Positions 35,793 through 44,551 of a stretch of 64,000 nt of DNA are shown here, piece by piece. Numbering within the stretch: position 1 is the first letter of the stretch; each line of letters opens with the position of its first letter. This DNA comes from Burkholderia sp. Bp9143. Lineage in GTDB: Bacteria > Pseudomonadota > Gammaproteobacteria > Burkholderiales > Burkholderiaceae. Where the stretch lies: assembly GCF_003853645.1 (NCBI RefSeq), contig NZ_QTPO01000001.1, positions 1 through 64,000 on the forward strand, written 5' to 3'. The notes beneath the pieces were generated by a model. That model did not search any database. It was not told the DNA's origin and was given only the letters and a program-made list of their open reading frames with translations. The translations under genes and the position numbers were made by a program.

Positions 35793-37131
35793 CCCGCACG
35801 GCGACGGCGCGTTGGCCGGCGGCGCGGCGGGCGCCGCGGCCGGGTCGGCCGCGCTCGCGTCGCCGTGGAACCTGTGCTTCCTCAGCGGACCGATGTACGG
35901 CCGCACGATGTCGCTCGCGCGCGGCGCGAACTGGGTCGGCACCGCGGCCGACTGCGAAGTGATCCTGCCCGATCGCGAGATCGGCGCGAAACAGGTGTGC
36001 CTGCAGGTCGGCGCGCTCGCGGTGACGGTGCAGAACCACGGCGGAGACGGCGGCGCACCGGTGCTGTTCAACGACGAGCCGCTCGGCGCGGGCCGCCGCT
36101 CGATGACGCCGCAGGACGTCGTGACGGTCGGCTCGATCAAGCTCGGCATCGCGCGTCACGCGCAGGCGAGCGTCGCGGTGCCCGACGAGGCCGACGCGCC
36201 GGATGCCGCGCGCGAGGCCGCGTGGCTCGGCTGGCTGACGGGCGGCCTGCGCCGTCTCGGCAGCCGGCGACTCGTGATCGCGGTCGTCGCGCTGTGGATC
36301 GGCGTGTTGCTCGGCGCGCTCGGCTACGGCTTCGTCGCGTGGTCGGGGCGCCTGCCGTGGCAGCACGAATCGGTGCTCGCGCGCACGCACCGGCTGCAGC
36401 TGCTGCTGCATGCGTATCCGGAGCTCGCCGTCGCGCCGCGTGACGACGGCGTGATCGTGTCGGGCTACGTGAGCGATCCGGCCGCGCGGGAACGCGTCGC
36501 GCAGATCGTCGCGGGCGTCGACAACGCGGCGCTCGGCAACATCTACGTGGTCAGCGATCTCGTCGCGACCGCGCAGACGTATTTCAGCGACACGGCGCTG
36601 ACGGTCACCTATCTCGGCCGCGGCCGGATCGAATTGACGGGGGCGGCCGAGCGCGCGCAGATCGAGCCGCGCATCCGCAACTACATGAAGGACGCGCGCC
36701 CGGCGCTCGAGGTGGTCGACCACGTGCGCGACGCCGATGCCGCCGCGCCGCGCACCGCGACGACGCTCGGCGGCATCGCGGGGATTCCGGAGATCACGAC
36801 CGTGTTCGCGGGCGACGGCGACCAGCGCTACATCGAGACGGCCGACGGCAGCCGCTATTTCGAAGGCGCGCGGCTGAAGGAAGGGCCGACCGTCGTGTCG
36901 ATCGGCCCGGACGAAGTGGTGTTCGAACGTAATGGCCAACGCATCACGATGCCGCTCGGCGGCCCGTCCGCGAACGCGCCCGGGCAGGCGCCGGCGCCGC
37001 CCGTGCCGCCGCTCGCGAGCGGCGCGGCGGCCGGCGTCGCGCAGCCGGTGCCGGGGCCGACGCTGTTGCCGGATGCGCCGGCGGTACCGGCGGTTGCCGC
37101 GGCCGGTGCATCGAAGGAGGCGGCGCACTAG
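35773..37131 (+). CDS. sctD: Inner-membrane ring protein SctD
   Basis: A 452-residue protein with SctD topology. A cytosolic FHA-like domain spans residues about 30-130 (LCFLSGPMYGRTMSLARGANWVGTAADCEVILPDREI). One membrane helix lies near 170-195 (LVIAVVALWIGVLLGALGYGF). A periplasmic region with ring-building motifs follows (GVIVSGYVSDPAARERVAQIV, LTVTYLGRGRIELTGAAER). The last 60 residues are Pro/Ala-rich. It pairs with SctJ to build the inner ring of the basal body. Confidence 0.9.
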   Translation: MSTTIIDPHGDGALAGGAAGAAAGSAALASPWNLCFLSGPMYGRTMSLARGANWVGTAADCEVILPDREIGAKQVCLQVGALAVTVQNHGGDGGAPVLFNDEPLGAGRRSMTPQDVVTVGSIKLGIARHAQASVAVPDEADAPDAAREAAWLGWLTGGLRRLGSRRLVIAVVALWIGVLLGALGYGFVAWSGRLPWQHESVLARTHRLQLLLHAYPELAVAPRDDGVIVSGYVSDPAARERVAQIVAGVDNAALGNIYVVSDLVATAQTYFSDTALTVTYLGRGRIELTGAAERAQIEPRIRNYMKDARPALEVVDHVRDADAAAPRTATTLGGIAGIPEITTVFAGDGDQRYIETADGSRYFEGARLKEGPTVVSIGPDEVVFERNGQRITMPLGGPSANAPGQAPAPPVPPLASGAAAGVAQPVPGPTLLPDAPAVPAVAAAGASKEAAH

Positions 37132-37282
37132 CGCCGCGACAGGACCTGCGCATCGCGTGTCGCGCGGTGCGCGCATTACGCGACACGCCGCGCGCATGCG
37201 GCGCGTCACGTCGCCGGCGGGGCATGGGGCCGCCGCCGGAAGAGGGAAGAAGTTCACCGACGTTCACGCAAAGGAGCGAAAC

Positions 37283-37492
37283 ATGAGTACCCCCCCGACT
37301 GGTGCCAACAACACGAACCAGGTCCAGCAGCAGGCGGACGACCTGACCAAGACGCAGCTCGAACTGACGAAGATCAACTTCCAGGTTCAGCAGTCGACCG
37401 CGACGTTCGAAACCAGCAACGCAGTGACCGCGCAGGAAGGGACGGCGAACGCCCAGGTTGCGCAACACCTGAGTTCCGCCGGCCGCGCATGA
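37283..37492 (+). CDS. Small type III operon protein, candidate needle or pilus subunit
   Basis: A 69-residue Gln/Thr/Asn-rich protein without cysteine or signal peptide. It is mostly helical by composition (VQQQADDLTKTQLELTKINFQVQQ) and ends AQVAQHLSSAGRA. AAGGAG precedes the ATG with a six-base gap. Position just before the inner-rod gene and size fit a SctF needle or a Hrp-type pilin. It lacks the P-(S/D)-(D/N)-P turn of the best known needles, so the assignment is by context only. Confidence 0.55.
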   Translation: MSTPPTGANNTNQVQQQADDLTKTQLELTKINFQVQQSTATFETSNAVTAQEGTANAQVAQHLSSAGRA

Positions 37493-37616
37493 CGCCGGTC
37501 GCCGGCCGTGCCGCGCGACGCCAGATGCCGGGGCCGCCCGTGACGGGCGCCCGGCGGGGCGTGTGCGCGTGCCGGCCGGCAAGTTCCCGGCGCTGCCGGT
37601 CAAGGAGGACACGATC

Positions 37617-38105
37617 ATGTCGGTAACAGGCGTAGGCGCGGCACCGCCAGGCGCGGCCGCGCTCGCGGGTGCCGTGCAGCAGGCGGGCACGGCGTCCGAT
37701 CCGGCGCAGGTGCGCCAGTTCGATGCGTTGATGCAGCCGGGTGCGTCGCCGGCCGCGGCGTCGCCGTCGGCGTCGGGCGTCGCGATGTCGCGCGCGCCGG
37801 CCGATGCGGCGCCGGCGGTGCAGATGACGCCCGCGACGCCCGCACAGGCGAACCATTCGTCGCTCGTCGAGCGCTTGCGCACGTACGGCAACGATCTCGA
37901 CACGCGGTACGCGAACATCGACAAGCATCGCACCGAGATGCTGACGTCGATGGCGGACAACCGCAGCGATCCGCTGATGACGATGGTGCAGGCGATGGAT
38001 TTCCAGTGGACGGCGACCACCACGATTTCGGAATACCAGTTGAGCCTGTCGGTCGCGCAGGCGGCGAACGGCTTCACGCACACGGTGCTGAAGACGCAGG
38101 AGTGA
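37617..38105 (+). CDS. sctI: Inner rod protein SctI (HrpB2-like)
   Basis: A 162-residue protein. The first 80 residues are Ala/Pro-rich and probably disordered. The C-terminal half is helical (SSLVERLRTYGNDLDTRYANIDKHRTEM) and ends MVQAMDFQWTATTTISEYQLSLSVAQAANGFTHTVLKTQE, the typical inner-rod C-terminus. AAGGAGG precedes the ATG. It links the export gate to the needle base and is itself secreted. Placement between the needle candidate and sctJ matches Hrp2-type clusters. Confidence 0.82.
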   Translation: MSVTGVGAAPPGAAALAGAVQQAGTASDPAQVRQFDALMQPGASPAAASPSASGVAMSRAPADAAPAVQMTPATPAQANHSSLVERLRTYGNDLDTRYANIDKHRTEMLTSMADNRSDPLMTMVQAMDFQWTATTTISEYQLSLSVAQAANGFTHTVLKTQE

Positions 38106-38154
38106 CGAGCGCGCAGGCCGCCGACGGCCGCGCGCGCGATGAAGCGGACAAACG

Positions 38155-39039
38155 ATGACGACGATCGATTCGACGCCGCGCAGCCATGCGTGGCGCAGCC
38201 GGGCGGCGCGTGTGCTGCTCGCGGGGCTGCTCGCGCTGCTGGCGGGCTGCCAGAAGGAGCTTTACTCCGGCCTGTCGGAGCGCGACGCGAACCAGATGGT
38301 CGCCGTGCTCGGCGACGCGGGCATCAGCGCGTCGAAGGACAACGACGCGCGCGACACGTCGGATCGCAACGCATGGCAGGTGAGCGTCGCGGACGGCGAC
38401 ATGCAGTCGGCGCTCACCGTGCTGCAGGCGAACGGGCTGCCGAAGCCGAGCTATGCGAGCCTTGGCGAGCTGTTCCAGAAGCAGGGGCTCGTGTCGACGC
38501 CCGCCGAGGAGCGCGTGCGCTACCTGTACGGCGTGTCGCAGGACCTGTCGCGCACGCTGCAGGACATCGAGGGCGTGGTGGTCGCGCGCGTGCAGGTCGT
38601 GATTCCGGAGAACGACCCGCTCGCGGACAAGATCAAGCCGTCGTCGGCAGCCGTGTACATCCGCTACCGGCCCGGCGTGGACCTGCGCGCGATGGCGCCG
38701 ATGGTCAAGGATCTCGTCGCGCACAGCATCGAGGGGCTGCAGTACGACAACGTGTCGCTGTTCCTGCAGCCGGCCGCCGCGCGCACGACGCGCGTCGACG
38801 GCATCGGCAGCGCGGTGTCGGACATCCTGCGGCTGCGCTCGCCGCTCGGCTGGCTGGTGTTCGCGCTGATCCTGCTGACCTGCGCGGTGATCGCACTGTC
38901 GGCCGCGCGGCGCGGGATGTTCGGCGCCCGGCTGGCCGGGCTGGTCGGCACGCCGCGCGGCGCGAACGGTTCGGGCGGCGGGACCGCGCAGTCGGGCGGC
39001 AGCCTGCGCACGCCGGACGGCGCGCGCGACGGCGCATGA
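38155..39039 (+). CDS. sctJ: Inner-membrane ring lipoprotein SctJ
   Basis: A 294-residue YscJ/HrcJ/FliF-family lipoprotein. The lipobox is LLAGC with the modified Cys at residue 32, followed by QKELYSGLSERDANQMVAVLGDAGISASK. The two ring-building motifs are visible (second: VVVARVQVVIPENDPLADKIKPSSAAVYIRY). A C-terminal membrane helix (LGWLVFALILLTCAVIALSAARRG) precedes a Gly/Ser-rich cytosolic tail. It overlaps sctK by four bases. Confidence 0.94.
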   Translation: MTTIDSTPRSHAWRSRAARVLLAGLLALLAGCQKELYSGLSERDANQMVAVLGDAGISASKDNDARDTSDRNAWQVSVADGDMQSALTVLQANGLPKPSYASLGELFQKQGLVSTPAEERVRYLYGVSQDLSRTLQDIEGVVVARVQVVIPENDPLADKIKPSSAAVYIRYRPGVDLRAMAPMVKDLVAHSIEGLQYDNVSLFLQPAAARTTRVDGIGSAVSDILRLRSPLGWLVFALILLTCAVIALSAARRGMFGARLAGLVGTPRGANGSGGGTAQSGGSLRTPDGARDGA

Positions 39040-39776
39040 GCGAACACGCCGCGCTGCCGCCGGGCGCCACGCCCGACGCCGCGCCGCTGCCGTGGCTGCA
39101 GCCGCTCGCGCTGCCGCCCGCCGGACGGCGTGCGGCGTTTCACGCGCTCGTCTGCGAATTCAACCTGCGGCCCGACCGCTATCTGCACGTGACGCGCGTG
39201 CCGGCCGAGTGGCCCGCGCGCTATCGCTCGCCCGACGCGTTCGGCCCGGCCGGCCGCAAGCTGCTGGCGCGCCACCTGCTCGACGCGAACGGCATGGCCG
39301 GGCACCACGACTTCGACGTCGCCAGTCCGTGTGCCCGGCTCGCGCTGCTGCCCGGCGCGGCGCTCGAGCAGCTCGCGTCGTATGCGGGGCTGCTGCTGCA
39401 TCGCGGCTGGCTGCGCGACGCGCTGACCGTGCGGCGCATTCGCGCGGAAGTCGCGGCGAAGCTCGGCGGCGACGCGCTGGAGCTCGCGCTCGAGCGCGCG
39501 CCGGAATTCGGCGCGCTCGCGGACACGCTCGAACCGTGGCGTGCCGATCCGGCCGCGCTGCCGGTCGTGATCCGTGCGCGCGGCGGCCGGTTGCTCGCGG
39601 ATTTCATCGGCGTGGCGGGCGACGCGGTCGCGCGGCGCGCGCGCCTGAAATTCAACCGCGCGATCGACGACGAGGCGCCGTACTGGCTCAACCGCGCGCA
39701 GCGCGACCAGTTCGGCGAATTGCTGTTCCTGTTTCTGATTCCCGAGAGGCTTGCGTCATGGGACTGGCTTTTCTGA
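39036..39776 (+). CDS. sctK: Sorting platform protein SctK (HrpB4-like)
   Basis: A 246-residue cytosolic protein. Sequence conservation in this family is poor, but the order sctJ-sctK-sctL, the CEFNLRPDRYLHVTRVPAEWP opening and the [35 protein letters not shown] ending match the HrpB4 proteins of Burkholderia and Ralstonia. It docks the SctQ-SctL-SctN pods onto the inner ring. The start at 39036 overlaps the sctJ stop; the last 19 bases overlap sctL. Confidence 0.8.
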   Translation: MSEHAALPPGATPDAAPLPWLQPLALPPAGRRAAFHALVCEFNLRPDRYLHVTRVPAEWPARYRSPDAFGPAGRKLLARHLLDANGMAGHHDFDVASPCARLALLPGAALEQLASYAGLLLHRGWLRDALTVRRIRAEVAAKLGGDALELALERAPEFGALADTLEPWRADPAALPVVIRARGGRLLADFIGVAGDAVARRARLKFNRAIDDEAPYWLNRAQRDQFGELLFLFLIPERLASWDWLF

Positions 39777-40387
39777 TCACGAGCGACAACCTGCAGCTGC
39801 TGTCGGAGCGCAAGGTGCTCAAGGAGCGCGAATACGCGGCGCTGCTCGACGCCTCCGCGGTGATCGCGACCGCGCGCGACGAGGCCGCGCGCATCGTCGC
39901 CGACGCGCAGCGCGAATTCGACAAGCGCCAGGCGGCCGGCTATGACGAAGGGATGCGCCGCGCGCAGCGCGAGCATGCGGCGCAGGCCTACACGCAGGCG
40001 CTGGCCGCCGCGCGCACGATGGAGTCGATGAAGGATTCGATGGCCGACATCGTCGTGAAGGCCGTGCGCGCGATCGTCGGCGAGATGGGCACGCAGAAGC
40101 TGTACGAGGCGGCGCTCGCGCGGATCGCGCCGCTCGTGCGCGACGAGGCGTTCCTGATCGTGCGGGTCGCGCCGGGCCGCGAGGACGAGATGCGCGACGC
40201 GCTCGAGCGCGCGTTCGCCGGCCAGTCGAACCGGCAGAGGATCCGCATCGTCGAGGATGCGCAGCTCGAACGTCATGCGTGCACGGTCGAGACACCGTCC
40301 GGGCGCATCGACGCGAGCCTCGATCTGCAGATCGACGCGCTGCGCCAGGCGATCCGCCGCGACGCGCTGAAGGGCACGACGCGATGA
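39758..40387 (+). CDS. sctL: ATPase regulator/stator SctL
   Basis: A 209-residue FliH/HrpE-family protein. An N-terminal helix rich in charged residues ([43 protein letters not shown]) forms the coiled-coil stalk. The C-terminal half ([35 protein letters not shown]) resembles V-ATPase subunit E. It bridges SctQ pods and the SctN hexamer. Four-base overlap with sctN. Confidence 0.9.
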   Translation: MGLAFLITSDNLQLLSERKVLKEREYAALLDASAVIATARDEAARIVADAQREFDKRQAAGYDEGMRRAQREHAAQAYTQALAAARTMESMKDSMADIVVKAVRAIVGEMGTQKLYEAALARIAPLVRDEAFLIVRVAPGREDEMRDALERAFAGQSNRQRIRIVEDAQLERHACTVETPSGRIDASLDLQIDALRQAIRRDALKGTTR

Positions 40388-41769
40388 ACGCGCCGCTCGA
40401 CGATCCGCAGCCGTTCGGCGCCGGTAGCGACGACGATGCCGCGCCGTTCGATCGCGGCCGCCTCGTCGGCGATCTCGACGCGGGGCTCGCGTTTTTCTCG
40501 CCGGTGTCGGTGCAGGGCCGCGTCAATCACGCGGTCGGGCAGATCCTGAACGCGACCGGCATCCGTGCGCGGCTCGGCGAGATCTGCGAGTTGCGCACGC
40601 CGAACCAGCCGACGCTGCTTGCCGAAGTGGTCGGCTTCTCGCGGCAGACCACGCTGCTCACGCCGCTCGGCGACGTGGCCGGCCTGTCGCCGGAGACGAC
40701 CGTCGTGCCGTCCGGGCGCGAGCATGTGTTTCCGGTCGGCGAAGCGCTGTTCGGCCGCGTGCTCGACGGGCTCGGCCGCCCGCTCGACGATCTCGGGCCG
40801 GTGACGGGCGCCGCGTGGGTATCGACGCAGCAGGACCCGCCGAATCCGCTCGCGCGCAAGATGATCGACACGCCGTTCCCGACCGGCGTGCGCGTGATCG
40901 ACGGCCTGATGACGCTCGGCGTCGGCCAGCGCGTCGGCATCTTCGCGCCGTCCGGCGTCGGCAAGAGCACGCTGCTCGGGATGATCGCGCGCGGCGCGCA
41001 GGCCGACGTGAACGTGATCGCGCTGGTCGGCGAACGCGGCCGCGAAGTGCGCGAGTTCATCGAGCACAGCCTGTCGCCCGAGGTGCGCGCGCGCTCGATC
41101 GTCGTCGTGTCGACGTCCGATCGCCCGGCGATGGAGCGCGTGAAATCCGCGCTGGTCGCGACCGCGATCGCCGAGCACTTCCGCGACGCGGGCAAGCGCG
41201 TGCTGCTGCTGGTCGACTCGCTGACGCGTTTCGCGCGCGCGCAGCGCGAGGTCGGCCTCGCGAGCGGCGAGCCGCCGACGCGGCGCAGCTTCCCGCCGTC
41301 GACGTTCGCCGTGCTGCCGCGCCTGCTCGAACGCGCGGGGCAGGGCGCGACCGGCTCGATCACCGCGCTGTACACGGTGCTCGTCGAAGGCGATGAGGAA
41401 TCCGATCCGATCGCCGAGGAGGTGCGATCGATCCTCGACGGCCACATCGTGCTGTCGCGCAAGATCGCGCTCGCGAACCGCTATCCGGCGATCGACGTGC
41501 TCGCGAGCCTGTCGCGCGTGATGCCGCTCGTCGCGAGCCGCGCGCATCAGCAAGCGGCCGCGCGCGTGCGCGAGCTGATCGCGAAGTACCAGGAAATCGA
41601 GCTGCTCGTGCAGATCGGCGAGTATCGCGAAGGCAGCGACCGGCTCGGCGATCTCGCGCTGCGTGCGCGCGATGCGATCGGCGCGTTCTGCGCGCAGGCG
41701 TCGCATGAGGACGTGCGATTCGACGCGCTGCTCGCGAAGCTGACGAAACTCGCGCACGACCATGTCTGA
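40384..41769 (+). CDS. sctN: Type III secretion ATPase SctN
   Basis: A 461-residue F1-beta-like ATPase. Walker A is APSGVGKST at residues 188-196. [16 protein letters not shown] carries the catalytic Glu, and Walker B is [36 protein letters not shown]. The C-terminal helical domain ends [10 protein letters not shown]. It strips chaperones and unfolds cargo using ATP. In the B. cepacia complex a mutant in the equivalent gene (bcscN) was reported attenuated in mice; that is recalled, not derived here. Confidence 0.96.
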   Translation: MNAPLDDPQPFGAGSDDDAAPFDRGRLVGDLDAGLAFFSPVSVQGRVNHAVGQILNATGIRARLGEICELRTPNQPTLLAEVVGFSRQTTLLTPLGDVAGLSPETTVVPSGREHVFPVGEALFGRVLDGLGRPLDDLGPVTGAAWVSTQQDPPNPLARKMIDTPFPTGVRVIDGLMTLGVGQRVGIFAPSGVGKSTLLGMIARGAQADVNVIALVGERGREVREFIEHSLSPEVRARSIVVVSTSDRPAMERVKSALVATAIAEHFRDAGKRVLLLVDSLTRFARAQREVGLASGEPPTRRSFPPSTFAVLPRLLERAGQGATGSITALYTVLVEGDEESDPIAEEVRSILDGHIVLSRKIALANRYPAIDVLASLSRVMPLVASRAHQQAAARVRELIAKYQEIELLVQIGEYREGSDRLGDLALRARDAIGAFCAQASHEDVRFDALLAKLTKLAHDHV

Positions 41770-42436
41770 AGCCGACGACCGCCTCGTGCTCGCGACGCTC
41801 GCACGCCTGAAGCGCGTGCGCGAGATGCGCAGCCAGATCGCGCGCGTGGCGGCCGCGCGCCAGCAGGGCGTCGCCGCGCAGAGCCGGCGCGCACTCGACG
41901 CCGCGCACGCCCAGCTCGCGCAACAGGTCGCCGCGAAGGCCGCGATCCAGACGCGGCTCGCCGACGACGTGCGCGAGGCGCGTGCGCTGCAGAACGCGGC
42001 GGCCGATACGCGCACGTTCGACCGGCATATCGGCGTCGCGAACGCGTCGGTCAGCGAGGCCACGCACGTGCATCGCGATCACGAGGCGACGCTCGCCGAC
42101 CTGCAGCGCGCCGCGCGCAAGGCGAAGGCCGCCGAAGACAAGCTCGACAAGGCCGGCGAGAAGGCGCTGCAGGCACGCGCCGCGCGGGTCGAACGCGATG
42201 CCGACGAGGTCGCGGACGCGCATGCGGTGCGGCGCTTCGCGACGGCCGGCGTGTGGGCGGGCGATGCGCAGGGGCATGCATCGGGGCAGCCGGACATGGC
42301 CGCCGCGTTCGATGCGGAGATGGTGTCGCGACCGGCGGATGCCGATACGGCCGATGCTGCCGACACGGCCGACTCGACCGTTGCAGCCAACCCCGCCGAC
42401 GACCCGGCACCCGCCGCCGCGGAGCGCCGATGCTAG
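41762..42436 (+). CDS. sctO: ATPase-associated coiled-coil protein SctO (HrpB7-like)
   Basis: A 224-residue protein, helical and charged throughout its first 165 residues ([43 protein letters not shown] and similar), as for the FliJ/YscO stalk. The last 55 residues are Ala/Asp-rich and unlike the stalk. It overlaps sctN by eight bases and sctT by seven, a position always occupied by sctO. It inserts into the ATPase hexamer and links it to SctV. Confidence 0.85.
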   Translation: MSEADDRLVLATLARLKRVREMRSQIARVAAARQQGVAAQSRRALDAAHAQLAQQVAAKAAIQTRLADDVREARALQNAAADTRTFDRHIGVANASVSEATHVHRDHEATLADLQRAARKAKAAEDKLDKAGEKALQARAARVERDADEVADAHAVRRFATAGVWAGDAQGHASGQPDMAAAFDAEMVSRPADADTADAADTADSTVAANPADDPAPAAAERRC

Positions 42437-43239
42437 ACCACGCGGCGAACTTCAACGATATCGCCGGCACGCTGCGTCCGCTGCTCTACGTGATGCCGCG
42501 CCTGCTGCCGATCATGTTCGTCGTGCCGGTGTTCAACGAGCAGATCGTCACGGGCCTCGTGCGCAACGGGATCGCGGTCGTGATCGCCGCGTTCGTCGCG
42601 CCGGTGATCGACCCGGCGCAGGTCGCCGCGCTGCCGTTCCTGATGTGGTGCCTGCTCGTCGCGAAGGAGGCGGTGGTCGGCATGCTGCTCGCGGGCGCGT
42701 TTAGCGCGGTGCTGTTCGCGATCCAGGGCGTCGGCTATCTGATCGATTTCCAGACCGGCAGCGGCAGCGCCGCGTTCTTCGATCCGATGGGCGGGCACGA
42801 GGGCGGCCCGACGTCGGGCTTCCTCAATTTCGTCGCGATCGCGCTGTTCGTCACCGCGGGCGGCCTGCAGGTGCTCGTGCAGTTGTTCGCGCAGTCGTAT
42901 GCGTGGTGGCCGATCGGCTCGCTCGGCCCCGATTTCTCGTCGATGCTGGAGACCTTCGTCGTGCGGCAGACCGACACGATCTTCGAGTGGATGGTGAAGC
43001 TCGCCGCGCCGGTGATCATCGTGCTGGTGCTCGTCGAGCTCGGCATCGGCCTCGTCGGGCGCGCGGTGCCGCAGCTGAACATCTTCGTGTTCGCGCAGCC
43101 GCTGAAGAGCGCGCTCGCGCTGCTGATGATGGTGCTGTTCCTGCCGGTGGTGTACGCGTCGCTGCGTGCGCTGCTGAGCCCCGACAGCGGGCTGATGGCG
43201 CTGCTGCGCGCGCTGTTCGCCGCGCATGGCGGCGCGTGA
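42430..43239 (+). CDS. sctT: Export apparatus protein SctT
   Basis: A 269-residue membrane protein of the FliR/HrcT family with about six helices. Marks are LPIMFVVPVFNEQIVTGLVRNGIAV, LLAGAFSAVLFAIQGVGYLIDFQTGSG and LVELGIGLVGRAVPQLNIFVFAQPLKSALALLMM. It forms the SctRST channel with the SctR and SctS proteins encoded elsewhere in the locus. Confidence 0.94.
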   Translation: MLDHAANFNDIAGTLRPLLYVMPRLLPIMFVVPVFNEQIVTGLVRNGIAVVIAAFVAPVIDPAQVAALPFLMWCLLVAKEAVVGMLLAGAFSAVLFAIQGVGYLIDFQTGSGSAAFFDPMGGHEGGPTSGFLNFVAIALFVTAGGLQVLVQLFAQSYAWWPIGSLGPDFSSMLETFVVRQTDTIFEWMVKLAAPVIIVLVLVELGIGLVGRAVPQLNIFVFAQPLKSALALLMMVLFLPVVYASLRALLSPDSGLMALLRALFAAHGGA

Positions 43240-43263
43240 CGGCCCGCCGGAACCGGAGCGCCC

Positions 43264-44295
43264 ATGGCCGAAAAGAACCAGCAGCCCACCGCGAAGCGCC
43301 TGCGCGAGGCGCGGCAGAAGGGCGACGTGCCGAAGAGCGCGGAGACGATCTCATCGGCGTTCTTCGTCGGCGTGTGCGTTGCGCTCGCGGTGGGGCTCGG
43401 CACGCTGTTCGCGCGGCTGCAGGCGCTGTTCCGGCTCGTGTTCGACGCGGCCGGCGCGGCCGATCCGTCCGCGCGGATCGCGGTGCTGATCGACGGCGCG
43501 GCGCGCGACTGGGCCATGTTGTCCGCGCAGATCGTCGCGGCCGGGCTGCTGGCCGGCCTGCTCGCGGGCTTCGTGCAGGTGGGCGGCGTGATGGCGTGGA
43601 GCCGGCTCGTGCCGCAGCTGTCGCGTCTCAATCCGGCCGAGGGGCTGAAGAACATGTGGTCGATGCGCAACCTCGTGAATCTCGCGAAGATGCTGCTGAA
43701 GACCGTGCTGCTGGTCGCGACGCTCGGCTGGCTGATCGTCGAGTCGCTTGACCCGGCGGTGCAGTCCGGCTTCACGCGGCCGATGTCGATTCTCGCGCTG
43801 ATCGTGAAGCTGCTGATGCTGCTGTTCGGCTGGGCCGCGCTGATCTATATCGTGATGGCGCTGATCGACATCGTGCACCAGCGACGCGAGTTCAGCCAGA
43901 AGATGAAGATGTCGATCGAGGAAGTGCGGCGCGAGCACAAGGAAGACGAAGGCGATCCGCATGTCGAGGCGAAGCGCCGGCAGCTCGCGCGCGAAGCGCA
44001 GTTCTCGTCGCTGCCCGACCGGATCGGTTTCGCGTCGGTGGTCGTCTATTCGTCGAGCGTTGCGGTCGCGCTCTATTACGGCGGACCCGGCACGCTGCCA
44101 TGGGTGCTCGCGCGTGGCGAAGGCGAGGCGGCCGAACGGATCGTGCGGCTCGCGCGCGACGCGCTGCGTCCGACACTCGCGAACGCCGGCCTCGCGCAGG
44201 CGCTGTACGAGAGCACGCCTGAAAAGGGCACGATCCAGCAGCAGCATTTCCGCGAGGTCGCGCAGTTGCTGAAGTGGGCGACCGGCGCGGCCTGA
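43264..44295 (+). CDS. sctU: Export switch protein SctU lacking the NPTH autocleavage motif
   Basis: A 343-residue FlhB/YscU-family protein with four N-terminal helices and a conserved start (KNQQPTAKRLREARQKGDVPKS). FSQKMKMSIEEVRREHKEDEGDPHVEAKRRQLARE marks the linker. Where the family has NPTH, codons 262-265 (44047-44058) read Tyr-Ser-Ser-Ser, with normal flanks (SVV before, VAVALYY after). The self-cleavage between Asn and Pro that normally permits substrate switching therefore cannot occur. The reading frame is intact and the tail (VLARGEGEAAERIVRLARDA) is well conserved, so the protein is not a pseudogene. Confidence 0.93.
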   Translation: MAEKNQQPTAKRLREARQKGDVPKSAETISSAFFVGVCVALAVGLGTLFARLQALFRLVFDAAGAADPSARIAVLIDGAARDWAMLSAQIVAAGLLAGLLAGFVQVGGVMAWSRLVPQLSRLNPAEGLKNMWSMRNLVNLAKMLLKTVLLVATLGWLIVESLDPAVQSGFTRPMSILALIVKLLMLLFGWAALIYIVMALIDIVHQRREFSQKMKMSIEEVRREHKEDEGDPHVEAKRRQLAREAQFSSLPDRIGFASVVVYSSSVAVALYYGGPGTLPWVLARGEGEAAERIVRLARDALRPTLANAGLAQALYESTPEKGTIQQQHFREVAQLLKWATGAA

Positions 44296-44551
44296 CGCGC
44301 GCGACCTGTCGGGGCCGGAACACCGGCATGTGCGCGGCCCGGCGATACGCCGTGATGTGGACCTGTTTCCGGCTCACCGGGCCGATCGCACGCCGCGCTT
44401 GACGCCGTTTTTTTTCCGGAGCTGGTCAACATTCACCCATGAATTATTGCTGATTTATTTCTTCGTAATATGGCTCGACCGTCAGCCTGACGGCGGCCTG
44501 CGAGGTTGCGCCGCCGCTGACGGAACAGGTCAACAGGGGCGAACAAATCAA

